This document shows positions 11,301 to 23,154 of a DNA stretch of 64,000 bases, in pieces. The position numbers and the translations under genes are program-made. How positions within the stretch are numbered: the stretch's first letter is position 1; each line of letters opens with the position of its first letter. The notes under the pieces were generated by a model. It did no database searches. It worked only from the letters and a program-made list of their open reading frames with translations, and was not told the origin of the DNA. The stretch comes from Lineus longissimus (lineage: Eukaryota; Nemertea; Pilidiophora; Heteronemertea; Lineidae). The DNA lies in assembly GCF_910592395.1 (NCBI RefSeq), contig NC_088311.1, positions 10,606,501-10,670,500 on the forward strand, written 5' to 3'.

Positions 11301-14300
11301 GGACCTCTGTGGATCCCTCCTCGAAATCTGTTTTGGTTTATTCAAGGAGCAAAAGGCCTGCTATGGGGAGGATGTCTACCTTGGATTTGTCGAGACAAAC
11401 TCATGGTTTTCTATTTGGTTGTTTCAGTCCCAGCAGAGAATCCTCAGCTCATCGCGACTGATATTGAGCAGTATGGTGGCGGTGAAAAGAAGGTCACTCT
11501 CTTCTGGAAGGTACGTAGAATCACTTCGTTGCTTTCATAGTTGAGGTTTACTCTTTAAGTTGCCAAGGGGTTGATGTTGAACTGTACTGGGTACAAATGG
11601 TGTCCCACAGTTAGGCTCAAGGTACAAACATGGACAAACACCTTGTTATTAATAAACAGTTGGGTTACCAGATGTGCTCCTGAACAGCAGCGCTGCCTGT
11701 TGGCGGTCATGGCATCCAGTGCTTTTCAGAAGATGATATTGTTGGAGATTCTGTTGAATACAAGAGTAATCTAGGCATGGCCTTTATTTTTCAGAAAATC
11801 CCTGAAATAAAACGCAATGGTGACATTACGATAAAAGTGAGCGTTGTTACCACCGACACGGCGGGTGTACAAAAACGGTCATTACCCGAGCCGGACCAAC
11901 TCCCAGCCGATCAGATCATGTACAGTTATGTGCTCAAGGATGACAAGTCCTACGTCATCAAACTAGAAACCATGTCCACATCCCTGGGAAGGAATACTTC
12001 TCTTGAACCGACAACTGTACAAATGGAGAGAGACCATGAACGTAGGTCAAAGGTTATCTCATCAAGTGTGCAGTGTCTCAGAAGGATTCTCTCATATGAT
12101 AACTGAATTTGGAACTCATTTGTATTAAAACATATCTTGAAATATCGACTGCCACTGGCCTGTTAATCTGGTAAAGAAACGGTGGCACCTGTTATACTAT
12201 GCTACACTACGCTACATAATGCTATACTGCACTGTGCACTACACTACCATGCAGTGCCATAAGCAAGCAAATATGATCTATTATTGACGGACGATATTGA
12301 CAGTCAAAGTAGCGTGGTGTCAAGGTATTAATCATGCACAGCGTTTTTAGTTTCAGCTCCATTCGTCTTTGTGGAAGCCATCAGGGATCAGAATGATGAT
12401 TACGTCAACGTTACCTGGGAGATTCCTAGTGAGATGGATGGCGAAGATGTCCTCATCATATATTGTGAGGAAGGACAGGATAAAGAATGTAGCAAAATGG
12501 TACGTACATGTTTTTACTCAGCTGGCATTTTCCCCTCAAAATGATCGGGGAGATTGTTTCGAGTCTTTTGAATGGGATCTAAAACCAAGGTTCCTCTTAC
12601 CTTGTACTTATGCCTAGCAAGCAAAATAACCCATCGAAGTGGGTAGTACATAGCTTAAACTTGGGTCTCTCCCCCTGGCTCAAGCCTTGGTGAATATAGC
12701 CGATTGGTGCCCAGTCGGGGGGCTTATATGGTGGTATGTCAGACTCCACAGTGACATGCCTAATCTCCTAAGGGTGAATGCCAAAGAAGAGGCATTGGAG
12801 CATTTTACCGATGTCACATTTTATGAAAAAGCTCGCCTCGATGGTCCTACTGTGTGAACATGTTACCAGAACTCCCCTGGCTTCAGTGATTTATAACATC
12901 TTTCTAGTCTCCACTGAAGACATTAACCGTACCTGCAACCAAGCGCTTGGTGCGTGTTGATAATGGCAACATCTACAAGATAGGCCTGGTTCGACCAACA
13001 CCTGGTAAACCGGGCCTCGTCAAGTGGAGTCGATGTATTTACAGACAAAATGAAGGTGGGTTTAACCTGTTCCTTGCGTGCAAATCTCCTAAGGTGGCAC
13101 TGGCTTTTCGATTATCATCCACATGATAGATTTAGTCTTCTGGTGCTAAAGACTAGAAGCCTTTTTGGGAAGCATTCCAATTTCGTGCTCAGCGGTGAGA
13201 TCAGGTGCAAGTGGTCATCACTTGACTCTTGCAGTCAAATGTGGTGAACAAGATGTTGAAAGCTGATAGTCAGTTCCACAGTGATATCAAAGCTGAGCGA
13301 GGAAACTTGAATGAATCCTTGATAATTGAACATTTCAGTCTCTTGATCTGGTTGAAATTGGGTCAAATCAATTTCACCTTACCAGCACAATCACCACCAT
13401 GATTGAAAGTGGTGAAGATGATGTTAATTCAAATGATGAGTCAACTTGTGTTGTATTTGATAACTTGCAGTGCCAACTGTACCACCAAATTTGAATCTGA
13501 GACCCGAACCCAAAAAGGTCCAGGTGCAAGTCGACGAGTATCCTTGTGAAGTAACCCTAGCGAAAGTCGTCCGCGTTGAAGGCATGCTTTGTCGGACATC
13601 GAACCAAGTCACTTGTTCAGGTGAGGACTCCTTGAATGCATTCACTTGTTTATTTTGAATGCTGTTACTTGGCAGATTGTCAACAAAGGGTGAACAACCC
13701 TGTGGGAAACCTTATGCTAAGTGATGTAGCAAAGCTACACTTGCACATTGAAGATGATGACATACCTGGGAATGTCTCCCTCAAAATGGTTGTGACTCCG
13801 CACATGAGATAAGATTCTTCAACAGGAAGAGTCGAGACACTGTAGAAGAATGGCCGACAGAACACATTCATACAATCTTTCTCTATTTTATTATCAATAA
13901 CAACAAACTTTCTACATTGGAATAGAGCATCGACCGTCATGTCACAATAACTATTGATAATGACTCTTCTGCCTTCTGCAAGTTTCTTCCAGTGTTGTGG
14001 TCTCCTTGATTCAGTTGGACTTAGACCTGCAATAAGGAGAGGATGATGGAAGGTTTCATTTCTCATGGTGTTTTGTTATCTTGGTTTTATTCAGGTGAAA
14101 GTCGATCGATCAACATCAGCGAAGGCGAGTTCAGCCAACCCCACTTCTACCCTGTTGATCATCCTGGCTCACATTATATGGTCCAAGCCCAGGCTGTCAG
14201 CAGTTCAGGTGGCAGGAGCCCTGAATGGACGGATGGTTTCGTTGCTCCTTCTGATAATCAAACAGGTAAGTTACATTCAACATGTTAGATAGAGGTGGCA

Positions 14301-16619
14301 CAGTTTGATAGTTGAGTATTCAATTCAATTCAAATAAGACTTATATAGCGCAATTATCCAATAACGTATGATTGCTCGGCTGCGCTTTGAAAACAAAGTC
14401 ACCATAATCTCGACTTCAGCACCTTTTTGAATGTGCTCACAGTTGGAGCATTTCGCACATTCATGTCTAGTCTGTTCCAGAGTTATGTAGCATACACCAC
14501 AAAACTTCTGCCACCATATGATGCCAGGCGGTACCTGGGTACTTGGAGCAAACCTAGGTTCTGGGACCTCAGGGATCGGCTGGGTTCCTACAGTGGCACA
14601 ATATCTGATAGATAGCATGGGGCAAGTAGTGTCTGACTCATGATTGGAACAGCACTTTATACCCTATCCAAGAGGACATGTATCTTTAATAGGATCCTAC
14701 TCTGTTGCCAAGGCCAGTTAACCTGACTGGTGCCTGACCATGTATCAATGCTCATGAGGATTGAGGAAGAAACACTGACAAAGCCTGGCTGTGTTGCTCG
14801 AGTCACTTATTACTATTAGGTTAGTGAATTTCTGAACAATAGTATGCTTTTGTAACATTGAGTTTCCTTCAGGTGTATTAACAGTTTGAAATCCCATTTT
14901 CCAGATGCCGGAGTTATTGTGGGTGTTGGCGTAGGCTGCCTTGTCGTCTTGGTGCTCGTGGTTGCTATGTAAGTAAACCTTTAATTCAGGAAGCAAGAGA
15001 TGAAAAATACTCTCAAGTTGACAATGGGCAGATTTCTGTTTGATTTGTTTTATGGAAAAAAACCATGCACAGTAGCAAGATATAGCAGCTACAGGTCATG
15101 TGAGCATTCAGAATATGCCTCAAGATAAGGTGGGAGCCAAAAGGTGGCATTAGTGTTTAATACTCACCTCTTTTTCTAACTATTGGTTCCGTTGAATACA
15201 GGTATGTGGTATCACATAGTTCGCTGTGGTTGACTCCAGATCTTTGAGCCTTTCTGAATGCTGACCATATTCTATCTTCTTTCTTTCAGCATTTTTGGCT
15301 ATAGAAGATATAAAAAGACAAAGGAAGCAGTAAAAATGAAACGAACTCCAGCTGTAAAGGTATGTGTTACCATCGATCTATTGTACAGGTATCTATGTCT
15401 TGAGTTTTTTTAAAAGTCGTGCCGAAATAAACTTATTTGCTGAAATACAGGTCTTGCTTATTGGTCTGAAACATTGATGGAATGTTCAATGATGTGCCCA
15501 ACAGAGTACATCTTGTTCAGGCAGGATACGCCTGTAAAAAGGAGGAGAACTCTCTGTAAGGAGGCGAGACCTAAACAACTTGATTTTTTTCTGTCTTTGT
15601 CCTTCAGGTTGACCTTCACGAAGATGAAAGCGCTCAATGTGACCAATTTGCTGGTTTACCTCGAGAAAATCCCTATGAGCCTCTTATGGATCAAAAGCTG
15701 AGTCCGGCGCTGAGGAATCCAGATCACAACGAGGCACCTCCCCCATTGCCACCCAGAGATATGAACCTGAGTAACTCTTCCAACACCAGTGGGGGTGCCA
15801 CTGGTTCCAATGGATTCCACTCGGGAGCCATGGCCACTGGTGAGGAGTCTGGTGATGAGGAGACGGGGGGAATGAGTTCGGAGTCTGCCATGGATTCCAG
15901 CGGTTGTTACGCTCCTGGAGTCGTCCAGATCAAGATTTGTACGTAGCTTTTACACTTCAAATAAACACAATTGAAATCATATGCAGTTTTGAAAGGTTAT
16001 TGATACTTGGTGTATGGGGTCTTGCAGGTTGTAATGTGCACATGATGTCATTTGCTCTCAAAGTATAGCTTTTCACTAGACATACTTTCTGTTAATCCTT
16101 TAACAACCGAAATGATCTGAAAATCACTCATAAATGGTGCAGCTATGACCAGTGATGTATTGTTTCTTTTCAGCACCAAATGAGATGAAGAAACGGGAAA
16201 TCCCGATGTCTGTTTTTAAGAACGATAGTGCGTGCAGTGAGCCATCAGGTTCGAGGGAGGATGATATCTCCGTTCCTGTTGATGTGAAAGATGACAGTAG
16301 CAGAGGTCATCCTCCATGCTTAATACCAGACGAAGCAGAGACTGAATTCAATTCAAGAGAGAGTTTTGATGCGAACACGTCAAGAGACACGGATGAGCTG
16401 GGAAGTACCAGTGCTGTTGGTAGTTCAAGGGATTATGCACAGGTGGCACTAGCTGATCAGCCTCCCCCTTCTGTCTTGCCTGCAATCCAAGATGACTTTG
16501 CCATTGATTTTGCCCCTAATGCTCATGCTGGGCCTACCCAGGGGGAGAAATCTACTCCCGAGAATGTGGTCGAAGAACAAAGGTACCGCTCATGTGGACC
16601 CCGTGGCCTCTTTTCATAA
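687..16619 (+). CDS. gp130/Domeless-like class I cytokine receptor (3' part, 17 or 18 exons)
   Basis: Exons: 687-971, 1310-1633, 2054-2398, 3574-3751, 5182-5372, 5689-5837 or 6178-6314, 10988-11135, 11428-11510, 11795-12041, 12357-12499, 12908-13055, 13471-13620, 14095-14265, 14905-14968, 15290-15359, 15608-15938, 16174-16619 (stop TAA). Phases agree at every junction. The order is three Ig-like exons, five FN3 domains each from two exons with phase-1 borders, one TM helix and a cytoplasmic tail of about 280 residues. This is gp130-like except for the number of Ig domains. The first FN3 has a C-x-x-W element (KCQIWFNW), suggestive of a cytokine-binding module; no WSxWS motif is seen in the second. 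A gp130/Domeless role (cytokine binding, JAK/STAT signalling) is inferred from architecture. The start and signal peptide lie outside the window. A possible donor at 16580 means a longer 3' form cannot be excluded. Confidence 0.8.
4220..4384 (+). pseudogene. Relic Ig-like exon inside a receptor intron
   Basis: After a possible acceptor (ccatgcag) a phase-1 frame reads through about 50 codons and ends with an Ig-type D-C-G-A-Y-H-C motif (around 4328-4350), then meets a stop without a usable in-phase donor. It lies in the intron that splits the first FN3 domain, where an Ig domain would break the fold. A dead duplicate of an Ig exon is the simplest reading. Confidence 0.4.
5689..5837 (+). CDS. 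Receptor alternative exon a: first half of the second FN3 domain
   Basis: The acceptor is attgcag at 5682-5688 and the donor gtaaac at 5838. It begins in phase 1, ends in phase 0 and encodes 49 codons starting VRPAPVPSI, with an FN3 B-strand W (SSWKP) and a C-strand Y (VLYDIEF). The second half of the domain, exon 10988-11135, starts in phase 0 and would complete it. The next exon downstream, 6178-6314, is a homologous first half with the same phases, so the two can only be used one at a time. Confidence 0.65.
5957..6085. repeat. Tandem repeat between the two alternative FN3 exons, about 52-54 bp unit
   Basis: Two full copies and one partial copy of a unit beginning aactgctgacagggaatg lie between the alternative exons. 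The third copy is cut short and changed to ctggctggg. No coding signal is seen. Confidence 0.8.
6178..6314 (+). CDS. Receptor alternative exon b: first half of the second FN3 domain
   Basis: The acceptor is ttttcag at 6171-6177 and the donor gtattt at 6315. It encodes 45 codons starting VKPSPVKLS, with the FN3 tryptophan in LRWQK and the tyrosine in LLYTVTL. Entry phase 1 and exit phase 0 match exon 5689-5837. If both were kept, this exon would be read from TGA at its first codon, so joint inclusion stops translation at once. Confidence 0.65.
6315..10987 (+). other. Large receptor intron (4.7 kb)
   Basis: Apart from the GC-rich transposon at 8124-8878, I see no exon with a supported acceptor, frame and donor. 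There is a B-box-like fragment near 9620 (ggttcgaacccc) and a duplicated 16-base motif near 10823-10860. More alternatives to the half-FN3 exons could hide here but I did not find one. Confidence 0.5.
8124..8878. mobile_element. GC-rich foldback/MULE-like DNA transposon with 9-bp target duplication
   Basis: A perfect 9-base direct repeat, ggtatttca, sits at 8115-8123 and 8879-8887. The intervening 755 bases start gtccatgccagg and end catggcaggcact, imperfect inverted ends. Inside, GC-rich motifs (cgggcg, gcgcccg) are arranged as inverted and tandem copies, including four gcgggcg-type units at 8656-8765 joined by tgatca or tgatcgcg. No transposase was recognised, so it is non-autonomous. A 9-bp duplication is typical of Mutator-like elements. 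Open frames here on both strands are composition artefacts. Confidence 0.75.
10988..14265 (+). CDS. Receptor membrane-proximal FN3 exons
   Basis: Exon 10988-11135 is the second half of FN3 domain 2 (L-I-P-H-G-E-Y pattern). Exons 11428-11510 with 11795-12041, 12357-12499 with 12908-13055, and 13471-13620 with 14095-14265 form FN3 domains 3 to 5. Each pair has phase-1 outer borders; the internal intron is phase 0 in domains 2-4 and phase 1 in domain 5. FN3 landmarks include TLFWK, VTWEIP and SHYMVQAQAVSSSG. Three membrane-proximal FN3 domains are what gp130-family receptors carry. Exon 14095-14265 ends at DNQT, just before the membrane. Confidence 0.75.
14327..14400 (-). mobile_element. SINE-tail-like fragment
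   Basis: The sequence acttatatagcgcaatt is the complement of the gcgctatataa tail of the SINE at 37817-38045. Only the tail-like part is evident; the head was not found. Confidence 0.35.
14905..16619 (+). CDS. Receptor transmembrane and cytoplasmic exons
   Basis: Exon 14905-14968 encodes a glycine/valine-rich hydrophobic helix (VIVGVGVGCLVVLVLVVA), followed in 15290-15359 by basic stop-transfer residues (YRRYKKTK). Exon 15608-15938 carries ENPYEPL and a proline run PPPLPPR, a plausible SH3 ligand. Exon 16174-16619 is acidic and Ser-rich with RDYAQVAL. I see no canonical Box1 P-x-P near the membrane and no Y-x-x-Q STAT3-type site, so direct JAK/STAT coupling is not shown by motif. A likely poly(A) signal aataaa is at 17003-17008. 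Confidence 0.75.
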
Positions 16620-19455
16620 CTTGTGCAATATTCTTAGTGAAATAGTGTTTGTGTGATCTGAATGGCAAGCAGACATCGGCAGGGTCCCAGCAGGACCAGC
16701 AGTGAAATTCCGATCTACTTACTCTTTATCTTTAGTTCATAGACATGATTGTGGTCAGGTGACGAGAGCCATCACATATGTTTTGTAAGTTCTGAGGCAG
16801 CAAATCTCGGAGACACTCTCCAAGTTCTCGAAAACTGACTGATTGATCGACATCGTTTCGGTTTATTGGTGAAATTTGTATTTAATTATTTTTCTATTGA
16901 TTTAGTATAACTGTGCTATAGTCATACTTATCACCTTCAGATTTTGAGTGTCCAAACTCAGTGTGCATTCCTGCCTTATGTGGTCAGGTTAACTGTATTG
17001 CAAATAAAAAACGATTGCATCTACTTGGTCTGAGAAAAGTGAAATATGATTTGGGTGAAAGGGCCTTTGAATCTTAAGACAAGGTTATAAAAGTTGTTGT
17101 GATTTGTATGTAGAGTTTCTGGTGTATGTTAAACATGTCCCTACAGAAACAATGTAAGATTAAACTTGGCCTTTCACCAAGTCTATTTGAACCAGTGATG
17201 AAATAGGATGGGCCTACCTCATCTTGGTGAGTTATTTGTTACTTGACATATATCATTAGCACACTTTTAAAGTCGGTGCAAATCTAAGTCAATTCATATA
17301 CCTTACGGCTGTAAATTAGCCGTACATCAAAGACTTGTGTGAAGAAAGTGTGTTGAGGAATATGTGTGTTCTTGACTTGGTGACTGGCCTAAACTGTTCA
17401 TTCTTTCCCTTACCAGGATTAAAAAAGGTATTAGTGAATACTCGGTGATATGGATAAAGACAAGTAAAAGCTTTTTACTGTGGAAAAAGCTTAGTGTAAA
17501 TGTACGTAAACAGACTTAGTCTTCATTCATAGCATCCATTTGGCATATTTGTCAGATGTGTTGTGATGTCAATTCAGTATCACTGCTTCTGCTTGTTGCA
17601 GTAGGTGTGATACAATGGGGGATAGGGGAGGGGTTATTGTTAAAAAGAAACTAACACAGTATATTTTAGCCTGTCCGACAATTTCATTTGACAGGTTACA
17701 GGTATAATATCTCATATTTATAGGCTGACCAGTGAAAACCCTTTCCCATAGCACCCTGCATAATAGCCACAAAACCAAACTTGGAATGAAACTAATATGG
17801 GTATTATGGCCATGTCTCTCTGAAGAGTGGATAACGTAGATAACATCCAGTAGCAATATTGGTCGCCTTGATATATATCGCTGTAAATGCTGCCATGTGT
17901 GAAGTTTGTAACCTTTTATGATTCCATCCTACATGTATTAGGAACACTTTCAAAACGTACTGTGGTGAAGCAGTTGAGCCAGTCTGACGTTACACACAGG
18001 CTTATCACATGTGAAGTAGGCCTTTGTACAGCTGCCCCTTCACAGGCTTAATTGTGTCGACACAGTATATGGTTTTGATGGTTATGAACTTTTACAGTAT
18101 AAGCCTACTTCTACATCATTGCCAAGAGTTCATGCAGGTTTTTAGCAGCCCTCTCCCTTTTCCTTGAAGAGGGTGAAAGAGTTAAAAACCTGCAACAATC
18201 ATGACTCAGTATCTCATCAAAGCACACAGGAGCTAGGGACAGGTGTTCATGTTACATTGGGTCCATTTCTTGTAGAGTTTGTGATAGCATGATTATTAGT
18301 TCCAGTGTAATATTTCTAGTTGTGCTAATTGATGTTTGATGCTGCTATCATGAAGAGTAATTTTGAGACGAAATTTGTTTTACCATGACTTGATAAAGTT
18401 TGATATAATCATGTGCAGCTCGAAAAAGTGGGCCATTTTCAAAAAGTCCACATTACTTTTTATCGTGAACATTTATTGATTTACTGGATACATTCATTAG
18501 CTGCTGGAGAAAGTGGTTAGCATAGTCACAGACATGTGAAGGCTCAATCCAGACCCAAACCTCTACAGAAGTATAAACGCATCTGTAGTGGGCTTCAAGT
18601 TCTATGGAGTATCTTGTTTTATATTGATAACTTGTTTTTATGCAAACTTTATGTTGACAAAAGTGTTTTGTTTTGTAAAAAGCTGGACTTGACATCTCTT
18701 TCATTATCTGGGGCTCGAAAACAAGTGACAGCAGTGGTATCATATACAAACAAGCCCATTATAGAAACATCTTTTGAGCATTAATACATATTGACATTCG
18801 GTCAACTACAGGGAGACCTTAAAGCTTGGGTAAGTTAGGATTTTCAGAAAAATGCTTTCGTTTTAAATTTCAAGCCATTGTACATTGTGGTTTTTAAGAA
18901 AAATTTCGATATTAAACTCTCTTGATAAACAATGGTCTTCATTTACCCCCCCCCCCCCCCCCATTTCTTCTCACCCAAAGACGGGCTACTCAACATGATA
19001 AACATTGGTTACAATACCAGTTGCTGCAGATTACCCAGTGTGGTATGGAATGTAATTGCCTCACTAAGAACGATTGTGACAACTGACTTGGAGAGGATCA
19101 GACGGGCCAATAAGAATGCTACCCATGGCATCATCAGGATTTGAATGAACAATCACCGAGACTTCAGGTCCGACCTTCCCCCTCATGCCCAATGAAGACC
19201 AGAGGGGTTCAAAATATGGTCATTGACACATAAAGCAAGGAGCTCATGGCTGATCGACACGGCTTCAAACACCGTGGTGTGTCCCTGGTGGGGGCTAATT
19301 CCAGGACATCAGATGGGGGGAAAACTCCCACCCAGGGAGGCAACAAAACATGGCGGTCGCCCTGAGAATCTTGTTTATGTTTTCCAGCTCCAGCCTTGAG
19401 CAATTTTCCATCTCTGGAATCCCCGACCCAAAATTCTTGATATCTCGAGCCCTGT

Positions 19456-19507
19456 GAGCTCTCAGCCAAACTCCACACGTGTGGAGTTTGAGTTTGGCTG
19501 AGAGCTC
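19456..19507. repeat. Perfect 18-bp-arm hairpin
   Basis: Arm gagctctcagccaaactc at 19456-19473 is matched exactly by its reverse complement at 19490-19507. The spacer contains a second palindrome, cacacgtgtg, holding an E-box-like cacgtg. No flanking target duplication was seen. Confidence 0.85.
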
Positions 19508-22075
19508 CGGCGTCGCCCTGGCCCCATGCCGCAAAACAGCGGATACGGAAATAGATCAATTATGTACCCGTCCCATAGTTCCCGGTTGTCAACACGCAAC
19601 ATGGCCGTTGTCAGATTTCTATGAAAATAACTCGGGGGGGGGGGGGGGAACTTTCAAAGTCATTATTACAGCTCATCGAAGGCTTCAAATCGATGGGAAG
19701 CTGCACATACTAACAGGTTATCAAATCAGCTTAGTAATAAGGTCGACGTTGGGCATCAGAAGCTTGCCAGGGACATGAAAACTCGAATTCCCAGCTGATG
19801 GGACGGGTGTTGCCTTGCATGCACTACACTGCAGATACACTATAGGCCTACATGTATACATGCTGTCATGGATGGCTCCATGCTTACTCATTCATTCATT
19901 GAGGGCTGAATAAGGAAGCCTAGGCTGACCTTTACACCCTGTGGTTACTGCACAGTAGTGTGAACATTGCATCACTCAGGAACATGGAAAGTGCCATGCA
20001 CGTGCCACTGCCGCTGCCAGCGCCACTGCCAGTTCTTGAACTTGACAACTACGACTTGAGTTGAGGGCTGATGACCAGAAACACAATTTTTAATTCATGG
20101 CGTGGCTGGCAGGTCAACGTCAGGAAAGATATCACGCCAAACACAGTGGTGGGCGCCAGCATTTCCATGACCTAGTACTTGTAGCTACAGCCGGCCGGTA
20201 CAGTGGAGAAATCACATCAAAAATGGCCAGGGCTGTGACACATGCTGACGTGGCACTCAATAACCAGCCTGAAAAACTTTGAAAGAATGAGGTAACATTG
20301 TATCAGCTTGGAAAACTATAGTTTATTTCTTGAAGCCATGAAGGTATTATAGACAAGACCCGCTGATAGCACTAGCAGGTGAAATCACAGACCATTACTC
20401 TCTAAGTTGCTGGTTACCCCGTTATTAGCTGTCCACATCTACAGTCATCTGACATTGTGGAGGCCGTTGTCATTAAGAGCCACAACAAAGCAGACGTCAA
20501 CAAGATCATGTCATACATAATCCAAAACAATGTTTCAATATCATGAATATGGAACAGTTTCAGAATTTAAATCTCCAAAATAGGTCACTCAGACCACAAG
20601 TGCAGCTTCTTGCCAAAATCTTGTGACCTAAAAATAATTGAATTGGCGATGGAGGGGGGGAGAGTCAGTGATATAAGTATTACCTAGCTTTATTTGGAAT
20701 GAAACCTAGAACTTAGGTCATCACCTTGAGCTAAAAGAGAACTTCAAAGAGCTTCTATCAAGGGACATATCCTCTTGATGAAATCGACATAAGGTATAAT
20801 GATACATGAATTCTGCCTACTGTTAACCTGAGCTGTATTTTGCGAACCACATATTTTCACAACTTTCTCCACGGGGGGGGGGACACAGTCGCGAACTTCA
20901 GGGGGCTCTTATATTTAGATGGTTTGATCAGCTTTCTATCCTTTGATCACTTTCCTCCCATGTCCTGGCCTCTTCCAACAGCTTCTCCTAACATTATGGC
21001 TTTCCTTGTCATGGCCAACAAGATCATCCATCTTCCTTCAAGCACATCTAATCCTCGTGTCAGTGGATGATTGGATAAACTGGAGATTAGCTTTCATCAT
21101 GCTCCGCACATGGCTGTCAACTTGTACACAGGATGGGCTTTATCATGCTCCGTGCACAGTGTTCGTGATGCCACCGTGCTCAGTGCATCCTGTGATTAGT
21201 CTTATCACATCAAACGTGGATCCGATCATGGATTACCTCACCCGTATTGTCAAAGGAAGCAGGACAAGCTGATGTTAGCTGTGGCCTCAGGCTGTTAAAA
21301 TGCCCAGCTACCAGCTTCATAGTCCGCGCGGGCGTATGTCCCTGTTTCCATGCATGTGATAGGGCCATCTTCCCACACAAATGACAGTAGATATGATTGT
21401 CCGATGGGATTAAAAACGGTGGACGAAAACATCAAGGAAAATGTTTCTAACTGTTTCGTTTACAAGATAAACGTTTATTTTCTACAGAATATCTAACAGA
21501 TGAACCTCATCAAGATATCATTAATTGGTTAATATCAATTTTTCATGTTTGTTGAAATGTGGCGATAAATGTGTCTCTTGACAACAAGGAAAACTGGGTA
21601 AAGAATAATTCTCAAGTGTTTGAATACCCCACTCATCATGTTATTAGAAATAAATGACAAAAATTCGATTATCAGAGCTACTTAACTTATGAACAAGCAG
21701 AATAAGACTGCACAAGAAAATCTTTAAGAAAATTAACAAACACCTCAATATAAATTGCTACAGCCGAGAATAAAAACGAAATACACAAGGTCGCGATTAA
21801 AAAAAAACTTCTTAAAGAAGTTAAAAAAATCATTAACTGGTTTTGTTATTATAAATGCACAACAACAAAAGTGACTAAATCATCCCATAAGCGGTCCCGC
21901 CCCCCGTCTTAGGATTCTAGTTGAATGAGACATATTACTTGCTGAACTTTTCAAAATACAACTCGAACAACTTGTTAATTTAAAGCATTCTCTCACAGCG
22001 GGCATTTGCATCGTTACTAAAATACTCTCCATCAAAGCCCTGCTAAAACTGGCCTGATTTGGTGAGATATCTTAA

Positions 22076-22571
22076 AGGGAACTGACACCGCCCAGCGGTT
22101 CAGCTAACTTTTCGACTTTCACCGCCCGAGAAAGTCAAACTTCTGACTTCCTGTTCGAGTTCAGATTTGTAGCTCCGCCCCCAGTGCCCGAGCATGCGCA
22201 GTTCAATTTGTTATTATTGAGAATCATGTCGAAAGTTTGCGTAATGGGGCGACCAAAAAAGGTCTCAAAAGCCGATCAGCGGCTATGGATTTCGCGTGAG
22301 ACGCTGGCGATTTGGAAAGTAATATGGAAGGAGTTGAATTTGAAGACAAATGATGAAGTTGCCCAACATTTGGCCGACTTGTACTCCGAGAAAACAGCCG
22401 TGAGTCATGCGATCTTTCATTCATGAGTTTTCGTAGTAAATTCCATAGTAGTGACGTCACTCAATGATTGACAGCTAGGCGCCATGTTTTATTCATGCCT
22501 CGTTCTGATCACCCGCTATGCGGGAAATGAAAACGAGGTCATACGAACTGGCTGGGCGGTGTCAGTTCCCT
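22076..22571. mobile_element. TTAA-flanked DNA transposon with 21-bp TIRs (Kolobok-like)
   Basis: TTAA is duplicated at 22072-22075 and 22572-22575. The ends are exact inverted repeats of 21 bases starting agggaactgacaccgccc. TTAA targets occur in piggyBac and Kolobok families; ends starting AGGG rather than CCY favour Kolobok or another TTAA family. At 496 bp it is too small for a full transposase, but it carries an open frame, listed separately. Confidence 0.85.
22184..22426 (+). CDS. Small ORF inside the TTAA transposon
   Basis: An open frame of 80 codons lies wholly within the element; an internal Met at 22226 is a more natural start. The product has a basic stretch GRPKKVSKADQR, then a helical segment with LNLKTNDEVAQHLADLY. 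That L-x-L-K-T-N-D/S-E-x-A-x-x-L pattern resembles short conserved segments I associate with transposon-linked or zinc-finger proteins, but I cannot name a family. It could be the first exon of a parent transposase, a captured host exon, or chance. The stop at 22424-22426 is still inside the element. Confidence 0.4.
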   Translation: MPEHAQFNLLLLRIMSKVCVMGRPKKVSKADQRLWISRETLAIWKVIWKELNLKTNDEVAQHLADLYSEKTAVSHAIFHS

Positions 22572-22916
22572 TTAACCATTACATCAAATGTCCATCACCC
22601 AACGGCCTATAATGGAAACACTAAACCGTACAGTTTAAATAAGTGCACTGTAAATCCAGAAATATTATCATATAATTATATTATTATTTCATTTATTCAA
22701 TTTCATTTTGCAGTTCTGTACATGATAATTTACGGGCTTACAATATTTTTAAAACCATCAAAAGGTCCATTATAGGGGATGCTATGAAACATACATGTAA
22801 TAACATCAAGATATTGAATATCACACAACTATTCTGTATGAAATATTAAATTCTTCATTTTGTATTTAATCAGGCAAAATTCACAGAGGCAGATAGTGCC
22901 AACCAAAATTTGTTAA

Positions 22917-23154
22917 AGGGGTACACCGTTCGTAATTACTTGTGGTCCAGTTAAATAGAAATCCACTAATACACAATGCGGTAGCACAGTTATTGTGAGT
23001 ACTAATTTGTTTAAACTTGGTATTCATAGTATTTGTATATCAGGACTCTACACAATGACAGTGTTGAAATTTATAATTAGTATATATTTCCACAATTGGA
23101 CATTTTAAAATTCAATTACAAATTCAAATTTTTTTTAACGAACGGCGTAGACCT
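22917..23154. mobile_element. TTAA MITE family A, copy 1
   Basis: TTAA flanks both ends (22913-22916 and 23155-23158). Ends aggggtacaccgttcgt and acgaacggcgtagacct are imperfect inverted repeats. At least three other full copies are in this window: 35875-36086, 55261-55472 (other orientation) and 58826-59002, with an end fragment near 38845-38890. Confidence 0.8.

Noticed and set aside
13680-14066. 128-codon minus-strand frame in a receptor intron, and a plus-strand frame ending at 13812
   Set aside because: No recognised domain; the flanking receptor exons 13471-13620 and 14095-14265 join in phase 1 and need nothing between them.
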